Source: CAZEAP01 sp964510315 (GTDB lineage Bacteria; Planctomycetota; Brocadiia; SM23-32). From it: a stretch of DNA of 25,519 nt. The notes beneath the pieces are model-generated. The model was not told the origin of the DNA. It searched no databases and saw nothing but the letters and a program-made list of their open reading frames with translations. The stretch spans positions 1-25,519 of the forward strand of contig CAZEAP010000039.1 of NCBI GenBank assembly GCA_964510315.1. The letters are read 5' to 3'. This document shows, piece after piece, positions 6,203-13,636 of this stretch (the stretch's first letter is position 1; every line of letters starts with the position of its first letter). The translations under genes were made by a program, and so were the position numbers.

Positions 6203-7825
6203 TCAGAGCCAGTCTTCGCCGGTGTTGGCGACCACGATGTGGCGCTGCCAGCTCGGGCAGGTCTCCGGGAAATCGCGCCGATGGTGCACGCCCCGCGACT
6301 CTTCCCTCTGGCGGGCGCTCATGGCGATGAGCCGGGCAACCACGAGCATGTTCTGCAACTGCCAGCCCTGGGGGTTCTGAAACTCCTTGTCCATTACGTA
6401 GCGGCACCAGAAGGTTATCGTCTCGAGGGCCTCGTCCAGCTCTTCCCCCTCCCGAACTACGCCCGCCGCCCGCCACATCAGGCTGCGCAGGGAGTTCTCC
6501 ACGTCCGTCAGGTTCAGGTTGCCGTAGGCGGGCTCCTGGGGCAGGCCCTGGAGGGCGTGGACTGAAAGGGGCTCGCGCATCTCGTCGAGGCTCCGGGCCG
6601 CGGCCATCGCGCAGCGCCGACCAAACACCAGTCCCTCCAGCAGCGAATTGCTGCCCAGGCGGTTGGCCCCGTGAAGTCCGGTGCAGGCCACCTCGCCCGC
6701 CGCGAGCAGATTTGCAACGTCGGTGCGGCCTTCCAGGTCCGTGCGCACTCCGCCCACCATGTAATGAGCCGCCGGCCGCACCGGTATGAGGTCCTCGGCG
6801 GGGTCCAGCTCGAACCGTCGGCACAGGGACGTAATTGTGGGGAATCTGCCTTCCAGGTAATCGGAGGACATCTCGGTAACGTCCAGATACACGCAGGTGT
6901 GCTCGGTTCGCCGGATCTCCTCGATGATGCTCCGGCTGACCACGTCGCGGGGAGCCAGTTCGGCGTCGGGGTGGTAGCGGGGCATGAAGCGCTCCCCCTC
7001 CCGGTTCCGCAGCACGCCCCCTTCCCCGCGGAGGGTTTCGCTGACCAGCGCCCGGGAAGCGCCCGCCACGTAGAGGGCGGTCGGGTGGAACTGAACGAAC
7101 TCGAGGTCCTGCAGCGACGCGCCGGCGCGAAAGGCCATCGCCACCCCGTCACCGGTGACGTCGGATGGATTGGTGCTCTCCCGGTAGATCCTTCCGCAGC
7201 CACCCGTTGCGAGAATTGTCTGCTTCGCCCGGGCCATCATCAGCCCCCGGGACTCGTCCCATATCAGCGCGCCGTGGCACATCCCGTCGAGCGTCAGCAG
7301 GTCCAGGGCAAAGGCCCCGGGGAATATCTCCACCCCCGCTTTCCGGCGGGCCTGCTCGGCCAGCGTCCGACTGATGGCCCGGCCGGTCGCATCGCCGTTG
7401 GCGTGAAGGATGCGCGGCCGGCTGTGGCCGCCCTCCCGCGTGAGGGAGAAGCTGGAGTCCAGGCGGTCAAAGTCCACCCCCCATCCCTCCAGTTCGGCGA
7501 TCCGCCGGGGGGCCTCCCGTGTGACGATCCGGACGGCTTCCTCGTCGGAGAGCCGGCAGCCGGCATCAAGGGTATCCCGGGCGTGCTCCCGCGGACTGTC
7601 GGCCGAGCCCACGGCGGCGGCAACCCCGCCCTGCGCCTCGGCGGTGCATCCCCCGCCCAGATCCCCCTGGGTGACCAACAGGACGGATAGACCATCGGGC
7701 AGCCCGAGCACTGAACTCAGTCCTGCAACCCCGCTGCCCAACACCAGCACGTCGGTGAAAAGCTGGGGGATGTTGTGGCTGGTGAAATGGACCAGGTAGC
7801 GGCGCAGCTTGAGCGGTTTTCTCAT
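6203..7825 (-). CDS. nadB: L-aspartate oxidase
   Basis: A flavoprotein that oxidises L-aspartate to iminoaspartate, the first step of de novo NAD synthesis; NadA (an Fe-S enzyme, not seen here) does the next. The 540-aa protein has the FAD-binding VLVLGSGVAGLSS (27-39), EAQGGVAAAVG, HSRPRILHANGDATGR, the active-site region FVQFHPTAL and LRGEGGVLRNREGERFM, SRSI, and PAAHYMVGGVRTDLEGRT followed by GLHGANRLGSNSLLEGLVFG. The C-terminal helical domain is present. Its ATG overlaps the stop of the upstream membrane protein gene by four bases, so the two are translationally coupled. It converges on iscU with a 20-base gap. The related SdhA/FrdA family is excluded by motif detail and length. Confidence 0.96.
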   Translation of the reverse strand: MRKPLKLRRYLVHFTSHNIPQLFTDVLVLGSGVAGLSSVLGLPDGLSVLLVTQGDLGGGCTAEAQGGVAAAVGSADSPREHARDTLDAGCRLSDEEAVRIVTREAPRRIAELEGWGVDFDRLDSSFSLTREGGHSRPRILHANGDATGRAISRTLAEQARRKAGVEIFPGAFALDLLTLDGMCHGALIWDESRGLMMARAKQTILATGGCGRIYRESTNPSDVTGDGVAMAFRAGASLQDLEFVQFHPTALYVAGASRALVSETLRGEGGVLRNREGERFMPRYHPDAELAPRDVVSRSIIEEIRRTEHTCVYLDVTEMSSDYLEGRFPTITSLCRRFELDPAEDLIPVRPAAHYMVGGVRTDLEGRTDVANLLAAGEVACTGLHGANRLGSNSLLEGLVFGRRCAMAAARSLDEMREPLSVHALQGLPQEPAYGNLNLTDVENSLRSLMWRAAGVVREGEELDEALETITFWCRYVMDKEFQNPQGWQLQNMLVVARLIAMSARQREESRGVHHRRDFPETCPSWQRHIVVANTGEDWL

Positions 7826-10500
7826 CGTTCCTCGGACAGTGCCTTGTAGTAGCGGTTGACCAGTTCCCGGTAGCGGGGAGAGAGCTGTTCCGTCGCCCCC
7901 TCGAAGCGGCTGCGCAGGCGGTCGCCGGGCTCATCGCCCGTGTCGGCCTCGGCCGATTGCACGTCCTCGGACGCCTCGCCGCCCTCCAGCAGACGTGGCA
8001 TCTGCATCGGCGCTACCGGCGCCCGCTGACCGGATTCCTCCTCTGCCTTTGGCTCCTCGACCTCCTGCTGCCGGTAGCGCTGGATGAGTTCGCGAAGCTT
8101 CCGTCGGTTCATTCCCAGGTCCTTCATGAACTCCTCGGGCAGCCGGTCCTGATCAAGCAGGCCTTCCAGCCGCTCGACACCGTCGTCAAGCTGCTCGTCG
8201 GGCAGACCTCCGCCGCGTGTGGATTCGCCCGGCGCGGTGCGGTTGCCGGTGCCGCCCGGCAGTTGCTCCGTGGGGGCCGCCTGGGGCTTGCCGGCCTCGC
8301 CTTCTCCGGCGGCGGCTTCCGCCACCCCCTGGCCTTCTTTCCCCGAAGGGATTTCGGCCGGCTCGCCGGCTTCGTCCGGCTGCTCCTCCGTCCGCCGGGT
8401 CGACTCGACCTCCGGCATATCTTCGGGAGGAGGCGGCTCCCTCTCTTCGGTCCCCTCGGCTGCGCCGCCGTCCGATTCGACCGCGCGGCTCCTCCCCGTT
8501 TCCCGGTCTTCGGTGCCCGGGGCGTTCGTCGGTCCTTCACGGAGCCTTTTCAACTCCTCTTGACGCTTGGGGTCGACCTCGTCGGGGGGAGGCGGCTCTT
8601 CGGTCTCCTTCTCCTTCTCCTTCTCGTCCTCTGTTTCCTCTTCTTCCTCGGCCTGATCTCCCTGCTCTTCTTCCTCTTTCCGCTTTCCCCCCTCCTGCTT
8701 CTCCTCCCCGCGCTCCCGCTCCTCGGGCCTCTGTTCCCCGTCTTTCCGGGAGGTAGCTTCCCTGTCTTCAGCGGTCTCCCCGGCCGATTCCTCTGCCGGG
8801 ACCTTCTCGCCGGTCGCCGGCGCCTGCTCCGCACTTTCTTCTCCCGCCAGCCACCGGCGCAGCTTCCGGACGCTTTCTTCGACCCGCCGCCGGTCGCCCT
8901 CTCCCGGCCGCGCCTTTCCCTCAGCAGGGCCCCCCTTCCCGATTTCTCTCCCTTCAGCAGATTGTCTCCGTTTCTTACCCGCCTCAGGGGGCATGACGAT
9001 GGAGAACGTCCGGGAGCGCGCGACCTGCGGCTTGCCGGGATGGTTGTCCTTCACTTCCAGGAAGTAGGTGAGTGCCTGACCCGGCTTCAGTGGAATCGCG
9101 GAGAGGTCCCAGACGTAGCCGGCCCGCTCAATCTTCCGTGGCGGATCATCCGCGATCTGCACCGTCCCTCCTTCCCCCCCTGTCGGCTCATAGCGCAGCC
9201 ACACGCCGGAAAGACCGAAATCGTCGGAGGCGCTGTAGGTCAGACGCGCCTTCCCGGGGGGGGACATGCGGGTGCCGTCCGGTGGACCGCGGAGAACGAC
9301 GGTGGGTGCCTCATCGTTCCCACAGGTTATGGTGAACTCGATAGGTGAAGTATTGCGGAAAGTCCGGCCTCCCGGGTACTGCACGGACTCGAAGTGTATC
9401 GAGTAGGCGTCGGACGCCTGGATGCTGAATTCCCCTCGCAGAAGGTTGCGCGACCGCATCCCCGCCAGTTCCACCCGTCTGCCCGAGCGGAAGCGGAGGT
9501 GCCCCTTCCCGGGCGGAAGACTGGTCTTTGCCGTGACCTTGATCAGCGCCCCGGGGACGGTCTCCACGTCACCGCCTTTGACAGTCCGGAGCCCTTCCTC
9601 CCCGTATGAGGGCAGATGGACCTCCAGCCTAACGTCCTCCACCACGGGCTCCGGAAGCGTCTCGATGACGAAGCGGTCGCTGCGGGTGTCGCCGGCCACC
9701 ACGTGGTAGGCCCCGTCTTCGAGCAGAGGCGGGAATTGGCCCTTCCAGTGATTCTGCTCGGACCTGGAAAGGATTATGCGCCGGCCCGAAAAGCTCTGGG
9801 CGTCCCAAACGGCGTAAACGTTTCGGGGACTTCGCCCCTCCACCGTAACGTTCAAGTCGGGTTCGGCGCCGGCCACCGCGTAGATATCTCCCGGCTCTAT
9901 CCGCACCAGCTTTGTGGCGGTCGGGGGCAGTATGTCGGCCCGGGGATGAACCAGCCGGGCCAGGCTGACGGTGGCGCTTTTGGGGGAGAACAGACAGTAG
10001 AGCCCGAAGACCATGACGACCGCGACGATCACCACGCCCATCCGGCGGTAGCGCGCGTGATCAACGACCATCGACGTGTCCAGCCTCCGCACGTAGGGCC
10101 CGGCCCGACGACCCAGCAGGACTTTCGCGCCGGCCGGGACTCGGCTGTCCCCCCGAACCTGCAGATAACTAACCAGCGAGTTGCCCAGGCTCGGGAACTT
10201 CCGTTCCGCCTGCCGCGCCAGATACAACCGTCCGACCCGTGCTGCCAGCGGGTAGAGGGTGGCGGCGAGGGCGGCGAGCCCGGCAGCAACCAGGAAGCTT
10301 CGGAAGAAAGCCAGCCGCCCCCATTCCTGAAGCACCACCAGGTGGTCCAGCAGCACGCCGGCCGCAATCATCAACACCAGCAAAAGCAGGGCCCACATGT
10401 AACCCCAGCCCAGCTTCCAGAACCCCACCCTGCGGCAAACCCTGTCGAGGCCGCGCAGAATCGGGTCTCTGGTTGGCTTCTTGTCCGATTTACCGGCCAT
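7822..10500 (-). CDS. Large membrane-anchored DUF4175-like protein with Glu-rich region
   Basis: Function unknown; probably an inner-membrane protein with a large extracytoplasmic part. In the 892-aa form, hydrophobic segments lie near 33-51, 65-86 and 154-172. Beta-rich Ig-like stretches follow (ASDDFGLSGVWLRY and similar, about 190-500). Next comes a long, highly charged Glu/Lys/Pro-rich low-complexity region (about 510-750). The C-terminus is helical (DQLDDGVERLEGLL-like and LSPRYRELVNRYYKALSEER). The layout resembles proteins annotated DUF4175 in Planctomycetota, usually near MoxR/BatA genes, which are absent here. The start at 10500 (MAGKSDKK) is preferred because a TATAAT lies just upstream of the alternative start at 10536; neither start has a clear ribosome binding site. 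It overlaps nadB by four bases. Confidence 0.8.
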   Translation of the reverse strand: MAGKSDKKPTRDPILRGLDRVCRRVGFWKLGWGYMWALLLLVLMIAAGVLLDHLVVLQEWGRLAFFRSFLVAAGLAALAATLYPLAARVGRLYLARQAERKFPSLGNSLVSYLQVRGDSRVPAGAKVLLGRRAGPYVRRLDTSMVVDHARYRRMGVVIVAVVMVFGLYCLFSPKSATVSLARLVHPRADILPPTATKLVRIEPGDIYAVAGAEPDLNVTVEGRSPRNVYAVWDAQSFSGRRIILSRSEQNHWKGQFPPLLEDGAYHVVAGDTRSDRFVIETLPEPVVEDVRLEVHLPSYGEEGLRTVKGGDVETVPGALIKVTAKTSLPPGKGHLRFRSGRRVELAGMRSRNLLRGEFSIQASDAYSIHFESVQYPGGRTFRNTSPIEFTITCGNDEAPTVVLRGPPDGTRMSPPGKARLTYSASDDFGLSGVWLRYEPTGGEGGTVQIADDPPRKIERAGYVWDLSAIPLKPGQALTYFLEVKDNHPGKPQVARSRTFSIVMPPEAGKKRRQSAEGREIGKGGPAEGKARPGEGDRRRVEESVRKLRRWLAGEESAEQAPATGEKVPAEESAGETAEDREATSRKDGEQRPEERERGEEKQEGGKRKEEEEQGDQAEEEEETEDEKEKEKETEEPPPPDEVDPKRQEELKRLREGPTNAPGTEDRETGRSRAVESDGGAAEGTEEREPPPPEDMPEVESTRRTEEQPDEAGEPAEIPSGKEGQGVAEAAAGEGEAGKPQAAPTEQLPGGTGNRTAPGESTRGGGLPDEQLDDGVERLEGLLDQDRLPEEFMKDLGMNRRKLRELIQRYRQQEVEEPKAEEESGQRAPVAPMQMPRLLEGGEASEDVQSAEADTGDEPGDRLRSRFEGATEQLSPRYRELVNRYYKALSEER

Positions 10501-10538
10501 CTGCGGTGCCGTATCACAAATGTCACTGATCTCCATTC

Positions 10539-10568
10539 ATTATAAACCCGCGGCCGGCGCAGCGGAAA
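10539..10568 (-). promoter_or_regulatory. Promoter with consensus TATAAT for the DUF4175-like/nadB pair
   Basis: On the minus strand a perfect -10 TATAAT (10544-10539) is preceded by TTTCCG (10568-10563) with an 18-base spacer. Transcription would begin near 10532. This leaves a roughly 30-base leader if translation starts at 10500, and excludes the start at 10536. The -35 is weak. Confidence 0.5.
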
Positions 10569-10574
10569 GCCCGG

Positions 10575-10667
10575 GGCCCCCTGCGGGGCCGGCCTGGTTC
10601 CGGGGGATAGGGTCATGCGCATTTTGGGGCCCGGTGGTTGCGACCCCTTTGGGCTGCCCAAACGGGG
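10575..10667. repeat. Palindrome-rich intergenic element
   Basis: It holds GGCCCC/GGGGCC with loop CTGC (10575-10590), the palindrome ATGCGCAT (10615-10622) and a long hairpin CCCC-TTTGGG, loop CTG, CCCAAA-c-GGGG (10644-10667) with one bulged C. The stretch 10545-10746 has no gene. The longer hairpin could also end transcription of the metallophosphoesterase gene, whose stop is at 10747, but no T-tract follows it on that strand. Confidence 0.55.
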
Positions 10668-10746
10668 GCGCGCAACAGGGCGGCCCCGCGGAAGCACGCT
10701 CAACGCGTAGCGCGCAACCTGCGGACTATGACCTGGTCGGAACTCG

Positions 10747-11448
10747 TCAGGCGGGATGCTCGAACAGGGGGAGGGGGCTGAAGCCAACCCGGTCGGCGCT
10801 GACGCACAGGTACCGCACGCCGCCTTCGGTTCCCTCGAAGGCGTCTTCGGCGTCTTCCCCGTGCAGGTGGCCGTAGATGCAGTGGGTGACCCCGGCCGGC
10901 GCGAGCATCTCGGACAGTTCGGTCGGTCCGGTCTCGTCCCGCGGGGGGTAATGGAACATGGCGACCGCCACCTCCCAGTTCAGCTCCCCCAGGCGGTCCA
11001 GCGACATGCCGAGGCGCAGGCGTGCACGGCGCCGGTGCCGCTCGTCCTTCTCAGGCACATAGTCGGGCGAGGTGGGCAGCAGCCAGCCCCGCACGCCGCA
11101 GATACCCACGCCCCGGTGGACCGCGGCGTCGAACCGAATCAGGTGGAGGGAGGGGCCGACGGCGTCGCGGACACGCCCCGGGCGGGAATACCAGAAATCG
11201 TGGTTGCCCCGGATGAAGAACTTGACCCCGGGCAGGGAGTCGATGAACTCCAGGTCCGGCCGGGCTTCCTCCAGGGTCATCGCCCAACTCAAATCGCCGC
11301 AGAGCAGCACCGGGTCCTCGGCTCCAACGCTTTCCCGCCAGTTGCGCTCGATGCGGCCGCGGTGGTCGGACCACTCCGGTCCGAAAACGTCCATCGGCTT
11401 CTCGCCGGTGGCCGAGAGGTGCAGGTCGCCGATGCCGAACACGCGCAT
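10747..11448 (-). CDS. Calcineurin-like metallophosphoesterase
   Basis: A binuclear-metal phosphoesterase (233 aa) of unknown substrate, predicted cytoplasmic because no signal peptide is seen. Metal-binding motifs appear in family order: GDLHLS (D8, H10), LLCGDLSWAM (D52), IRGNHDFWYS (N82, H83), a histidine in AMFHYPPRD and YGHLHG near residue 190. The motif set resembles the small stand-alone phosphohydrolases annotated 'predicted phosphohydrolase' rather than nucleotidases or SbcD. A GGGGGA site lies about nine bases before the ATG. It is downstream of yajC on the same strand with an 87-base gap and may be the end of that transcript. Confidence 0.88.
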   Translation of the reverse strand: MRVFGIGDLHLSATGEKPMDVFGPEWSDHRGRIERNWRESVGAEDPVLLCGDLSWAMTLEEARPDLEFIDSLPGVKFFIRGNHDFWYSRPGRVRDAVGPSLHLIRFDAAVHRGVGICGVRGWLLPTSPDYVPEKDERHRRRARLRLGMSLDRLGELNWEVAVAMFHYPPRDETGPTELSEMLAPAGVTHCIYGHLHGEDAEDAFEGTEGGVRYLCVSADRVGFSPLPLFEHPA

Positions 11449-11496
11449 GTTGTTGGTCCCCCGGCAGGCACCTCAGCGGCCGAGGCGGAGCAGGTT

Positions 11497-11513
11497 GGCC
11501 GGAACATCCGGCC
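11497..11513. terminator. Short hairpin after yajC, weak terminator candidate
   Basis: GGCCGG, loop of five, CCGGCC form a perfect six-pair stem 23 bases past the yajC stop. No T-tract follows on the minus strand, so it may only attenuate transcription into the phosphoesterase gene or stabilise RNA. Confidence 0.3.
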
Positions 11514-11535
11514 CTCCGGGTGGAGCGGGGCAGAA

Positions 11536-11901
11536 CTACTGGCCCTCTTCCTCGCCGGCCTTACGCCCGATTCCACCCCTGGACACCGTTATCTTGATGT
11601 CCTTGGCGTCGTCGATGCGGAGCACCAGCTCGTCGTCGGTTATCTGGACGATGCGGCCCTTTATGCCCCCGATGGTGTAGACCTCGTCCTTGGGACGGAG
11701 ACTTTCCAGCATCTCCTGGCGTTCCTGCTGTCGCTTTTTCTGGGAGCGATGGGTGAACCAGATGAACAGAGCGAAGATGGCCACGATGGGTATAAGCCCC
11801 CAGAGTCCGGCCATGGGTCCCGGCTCCGCTTCGCCTCCACCTCCGCCACCGGCCGGCGTTTCGGCCGCCAGGACAAGCATCCTGCCAAGAAAGGCGTTCA
11901 T
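11536..11901 (-). CDS. yajC: Preprotein translocase accessory subunit YajC
   Basis: A small single-span inner-membrane protein that associates with SecDF and SecYEG. The 121-aa product has a Gly/Glu/Pro-rich N-terminus, one hydrophobic segment at about 33-49 (WGLIPIVAIFALFIWF), then the basic stretch HRSQKKRQQERQEML. The conserved domain LRPKDEVYTIGGIKGRIVQI follows, and the tail is charged. Translation starts inside the last codons of tgt (four-base overlap), the usual order queA-tgt-yajC in bacteria. secD and secF do not follow; a metallophosphoesterase gene is there instead. The N-terminal extension before the membrane span is longer than in E. coli YajC. Confidence 0.93.
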   Translation of the reverse strand: MNAFLGRMLVLAAETPAGGGGGGEAEPGPMAGLWGLIPIVAIFALFIWFTHRSQKKRQQERQEMLESLRPKDEVYTIGGIKGRIVQITDDELVLRIDDAKDIKITVSRGGIGRKAGEEEGQ

Positions 11902-13019
11902 GTCTGTCTTTCTCCGCTGAGGTATTCGGCCGTGAACCGGTCCTTGAACCGGGCGAAGCTTCCCTCCACCACGGCCTGTCGGGACTGCTCCAGCAGCCGA
12001 CTGTAGAACTTCAGGTTGTGAACGCTCAAAAGAATGGGGCCCAGCATCTCCCCCACCTTGAACAGGTGATGAACGTGCGCGCGGGAGTATAACCTACAGC
12101 ACAGGCACTCGCAACCGGGCTCGACCGGCCGCTGGTCGGTGCGGAACGCGCTGTTGCGCATCCGGAGACGCCCCTCCGCCGTGAACGCCGTCGCATTCCG
12201 ACCCATCCGTGTGGGCGCCACGCAGTCAAACATGTCCACGCCGGCGGCGACCGCCTCCAGCAGGTCGACGGGGAAGCCCACCCCCATCAGGTAACGCGGC
12301 CGCCCCTCCGGCAGCAGTCCGGCGGTGAAGGCGCTGATTCGCCGGCGCATCTCCTCATCCTCCCCCACGCTTACGCCACCGATGGCGTATCCGTCGAACC
12401 CGATCCCCAGCGTTTCCCGCGCGCTGCGTTCCCGGAGATCTTCGAAGACGCTCCCCTGCACGATGCCGAACAGCGCCTGTCCCTCATTTTCGTGCCATCG
12501 CTTGCAGCCCTCGGCCCACCGGAGGGTGCGTCGCACCGCCTCCTCGGCCACCTCCCTCTCGCACGGATAGGGCGGACACTGGTCCAGAACCATGGCCACG
12601 TCCGCGTCCAGCAGGTTCTGCACGCGCATGCACTTACGGGGACCCAGGAAGATCTCCGAGCCGTCCACGGGGCTGCGGAAAGCCACTCCGTCATCGGTGA
12701 TCTCGCGGTGTTCGGCCAGGGAGAACACCTGGTAGCCGCCGCTGTCGGTGAGGATGGGGCCGTCCCAGGCCATAAAGCGGTGGAGCCCCCCGGCCTGCGC
12801 GACCACTTCCGCGCCGGGGCGCAGCGCCAGGTGATAGGCGTTCGCCAGGAGCATCTCTGCCCCACACTCCCGGAGGCGGTCGACGGCGAGTCCCCGGACC
12901 GTGGCCCGGCTGCCGACCGGCATGAACACCGGCGTCCGCACCGTGCCCGACCGAAGGGTCAGCCGTCCCGTCCGGGCCCGCGTATCGCCGTCCGTTGCGG
13001 TAACCTGGAAGTCAACCAT
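11898..13019 (-). CDS. tgt: tRNA-guanine transglycosylase (queuosine pathway)
   Basis: It exchanges G34 of GUN-anticodon tRNAs for the queuine precursor preQ1. The 373-aa protein has the general acid in TDSGGYQVFSL (D92), FGIVQGS, the nucleophile in FDCVAPTR (D265) and a zinc site CxCxxC (C303, C305, C308) with H334 in LSVHNLKF. The substrate loop reads GGVSVGE (214-220). V218 corresponds to Val233 of Zymomonas Tgt, the bacterial preQ1 type, where eukaryotic enzymes have Gly. This agrees with queA nearby, since QueA acts only on preQ1-tRNA. A GGGAG site lies a few bases before the ATG. yajC overlaps its stop. Confidence 0.97.
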   Translation of the reverse strand: MVDFQVTATDGDTRARTGRLTLRSGTVRTPVFMPVGSRATVRGLAVDRLRECGAEMLLANAYHLALRPGAEVVAQAGGLHRFMAWDGPILTDSGGYQVFSLAEHREITDDGVAFRSPVDGSEIFLGPRKCMRVQNLLDADVAMVLDQCPPYPCEREVAEEAVRRTLRWAEGCKRWHENEGQALFGIVQGSVFEDLRERSARETLGIGFDGYAIGGVSVGEDEEMRRRISAFTAGLLPEGRPRYLMGVGFPVDLLEAVAAGVDMFDCVAPTRMGRNATAFTAEGRLRMRNSAFRTDQRPVEPGCECLCCRLYSRAHVHHLFKVGEMLGPILLSVHNLKFYSRLLEQSRQAVVEGSFARFKDRFTAEYLSGERQT

Positions 13020-13068
13020 GCCATCTCCCGATCAAGCCGGCCGGAAAACGAAGTGTGAAGTATGAAGG

Positions 13069-13082
13069 TGCTCTGTAGAAAG
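13069..13082. repeat. Inverted copy of the 14-bp motif at 493
   Basis: GTGCTCTGTAGAAA is the exact reverse complement of 493-506. Similarity continues loosely for a few more bases (GAAG before it, CTTC-like after the other copy). It flanks repeat copy 2 on the opposite side from copy 1's motif. Confidence 0.4.
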
Positions 13083-13128
13083 CGTCCATCGGCACTCAAA
13101 TGTGCCCGGCGCCCGCCACGCCGTCATG

Positions 13129-13249
13129 CTGAGGCGCCTTGTCTTCGGGCGCCGAACGCATCTCGCCGCTCTGCCACGCCGTACTCTGCCGCCCCGCCGT
13201 CTCGCATGCCGGCGATGCCCTGCTTCCCGGCGGGCCAGGTGCATTGAAC
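13129..13249. repeat. Dispersed repeat, copy 2 (about 120 bp)
   Basis: Same orientation as 317-430, beginning CTGAGGCGCCTT and ending near GCATTGAA (copy 1 ends near CACTTGAA). Mismatches are spread evenly without a reading-frame pattern. With copy 1 it defines a non-coding family in this genome. Confidence 0.8.
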
Positions 13250-13289
13250 CGACCGAAGAGATTCCCGCCACAGGCGGGCAAGCTCTCCT

Positions 13290-13354
13290 TGTCCTCTGTG
13301 GTTCCCCCTCTGTCGTCCGTCGTTACTCCGCGTCCCTCTGCGTCCTCCGCGGTC
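13290..13354. repeat. 65-bp exact direct repeat, first copy
   Basis: Identical base for base to 13525-13589 at an offset of 235 bases. It begins TGTCCTCTGTGGTTCC and ends CGTCCTCCGCGGTC. In reverse complement it is the 'GACCGCGGAGGACGCAGAGGG...' type seen again, diverged, at 25339-25370. Identity over 65 bases in non-coding DNA implies recent duplication or gene conversion. Confidence 0.92.
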
Positions 13355-13390
13355 CCCTTAGCGCTTCTGCCTGCCTTCTCATCCTCATCG

Positions 13391-13447
13391 TCCTTCGTGT
13401 CCTTCGTGCCCTTCGTGGTGAATCCAGCAGTCAGTAAGCAGCAGGCA
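13391..13447. repeat. CACGAAGGACACG-type unit, inverted relative to 25250-25303
   Basis: Read in reverse complement it runs TGCTTACTGACTGCTGGAT then CACCACGAAGGGCACGAAGG. It parallels 25250-25303 (CTGCATACTGACTACTGGAT then CCACCACGAAGGACACG). The same two-part module, in opposite orientation, lies next to the CGCAGAGGACGCAGAG-type module in both places. Confidence 0.75.
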
Positions 13448-13524
13448 GACGACAGTGGCCAGTAGCGAGGGGCCAGCTCAAGAAACGGCAGTTGTTGAGT
13501 TGTTGAATTGTTCGTCGTCCTCCG

Positions 13525-13589
13525 TGTCCTCTGTGGTTCCCCCTCTGTCGTCCGTCGTTACTCCGCGTCCCTCTGCGTCCTCCGCGGTC
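13525..13589. repeat. 65-bp exact direct repeat, second copy
   Basis: Identical to 13290-13354. It ends about 48 bases before the queA stop codon. Confidence 0.92.
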
Positions 13590-13636
13590 AACAGCTTCGT
13601 TCGTGCGGCCGTCGCCCCGCGGCGAGGCACACGACT

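Larger units (their letters stand above)
13020..13636. other. Repeat-filled gap between queA and tgt
   Basis: No gene is supported. Within it are the inverted 14-base motif, repeat copy 2, a CCCGCC-ACA-GGCGGG hairpin (13264-13278), two identical 65-base repeats and a CTTCGTGTCCTTCGTG unit. Translations are low-complexity Ser/Val/Arg-rich peptides typical of repeat-derived frames. A short leader for tgt is likely near 13020-13060, but no convincing promoter was found. Confidence 0.7.

Noticed and set aside
7957..9348. Plus-strand frame with long Leu/Phe-rich stretches that resembles a membrane protein
   Set aside because: The hydrophobic runs are the complement of the Glu/Lys-rich region of the minus-strand gene, whose frame is clearly coding.
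9616..10545. Plus-strand 309-codon frame
   Set aside because: Shadow of the DUF4175-like gene; Gly/Gln/His-rich with no recognisable domain.
10756..12006. Plus-strand 416-codon frame
   Set aside because: It runs antisense through the metallophosphoesterase, yajC and part of tgt, all of which have strong motifs.
13032..13271. Arg-rich minus-strand frame resembling another at 130-492
   Set aside because: The resemblance arises from the dispersed DNA repeat, and both frames are broken differently at their ends.
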